The position numbers and the translations under genes are program-made. Positions 63,997 to 64,000 of a stretch of 64,000 nucleotides of DNA are shown in pieces. The DNA is taken from NCBI GenBank assembly GCA_965198095.1, contig OZ240239.1, positions 2,852,001-2,916,000 of the forward strand, in the 5' to 3' direction. Under the pieces are notes generated by a model, which made no database searches, had not been told where the DNA came from, and worked only from the letters and a program-made list of their open reading frames with translations. Each line of letters opens with the position of its first letter. Within the stretch, counting starts at the first letter, position 1. The stretch is from CBDFJH01 sp965198095. GTDB taxonomy: Bacteria; Latescibacterota; UBA2968; GCA-2709665.

Positions 63997-64000
63997 CATG

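Noticed and set aside
1..64000. tRNA, rRNA, CRISPR arrays and prophage genes
   Set aside because: No T-loop patterns with matching stems, rRNA signatures, spaced repeats or phage structural genes were found by eye.

Overview
The window looks like chromosomal DNA of a GC-rich, Gram-negative bacterium from an environmental, probably uncultured lineage. An outer membrane is implied by a TonB-dependent receptor, a TonB energy transducer, an RND permease and a family 9 (LPS-type) glycosyltransferase. Two secreted proteins end in paired calcium-loop modules with an F-x-D-F-x-x-F-A-x-x-F pattern. From memory I associate that pattern with FCB-related candidate phyla such as Latescibacterota, but this placement is an inference. 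I saw no rRNA, tRNA, CRISPR array or intact insertion sequence.

Region 1 (1-14.2 kb, + strand) is a carbohydrate and accessory-metabolism cluster. It holds the 3' end of a GH32 fructosidase, a TIM-barrel sugar isomerase, a UlaG-like metallo-hydrolase, a methyltransferase, a small lipoprotein, an ankyrin protein, a tandem pair of GH28-like beta-helix proteins, an FGGY kinase, a large GH67/GH20-like protein, a PIG-L-type deacetylase, an SDR and a cytochrome P450. The second beta-helix copy has no ATG, GTG or TTG at its 5' end. Region 2 (14.3-28.4 kb) holds a CPBP protease, a 3-keto-disaccharide hydrolase-domain protein, an unusual RND permease translationally coupled to queC, an NMT1/THI5-type ABC importer whose ATPase lies convergently on the other strand, a Kelch lipoprotein, a DUF971 protein, TonB and a TPR protein.

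Region 3 (28.4-36.5 kb) is gene-poor and contains decayed DNA, including a frameshifted remnant of a circularly permuted ATP-grasp protein. Its intact genes are an LCMT-family methyltransferase, an Amt transporter, a STAS anti-sigma antagonist, a family 9 glycosyltransferase and a small CbiX. Region 4 (36.5-44 kb) has a 1242-residue secreted subtilase with VCBS repeats, an orphan DNA methyltransferase, an SDR coupled to a threonine-synthase-like enzyme, and a LOG-family protein. Region 5 (44.2-50 kb, - strand) is a heat-shock operon, hrcA-grpE-dnaJ without dnaK, followed by an SH3/coiled-coil membrane protein. Upstream of hrcA is an eroded stretch with the tail of a sugar epimerase.

Region 6 (50-57.3 kb, - strand) is the most interesting part. 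A strong sigma70-type promoter leads into a cobalamin riboswitch with its own terminator. Downstream come a TonB-dependent receptor, a secreted beta-propeller (a plausible functional analogue of the Bacteroides B12-capturing protein BtuG, but with the C-terminal paired calcium-loop module), the corrinoid adenosyltransferase cobO, a phosphosulfolactate synthase and a UMF1-family transporter. Together these suggest a vitamin B12 capture, import and activation unit. Region 7 (57.4-64 kb) carries the squalene-forming hpnC-hpnD-hpnE operon, an unrecognised 129-residue protein, a second threonine-synthase paralogue and an NtrC-type regulator whose receiver phosphoacceptor Asp appears to be Glu.
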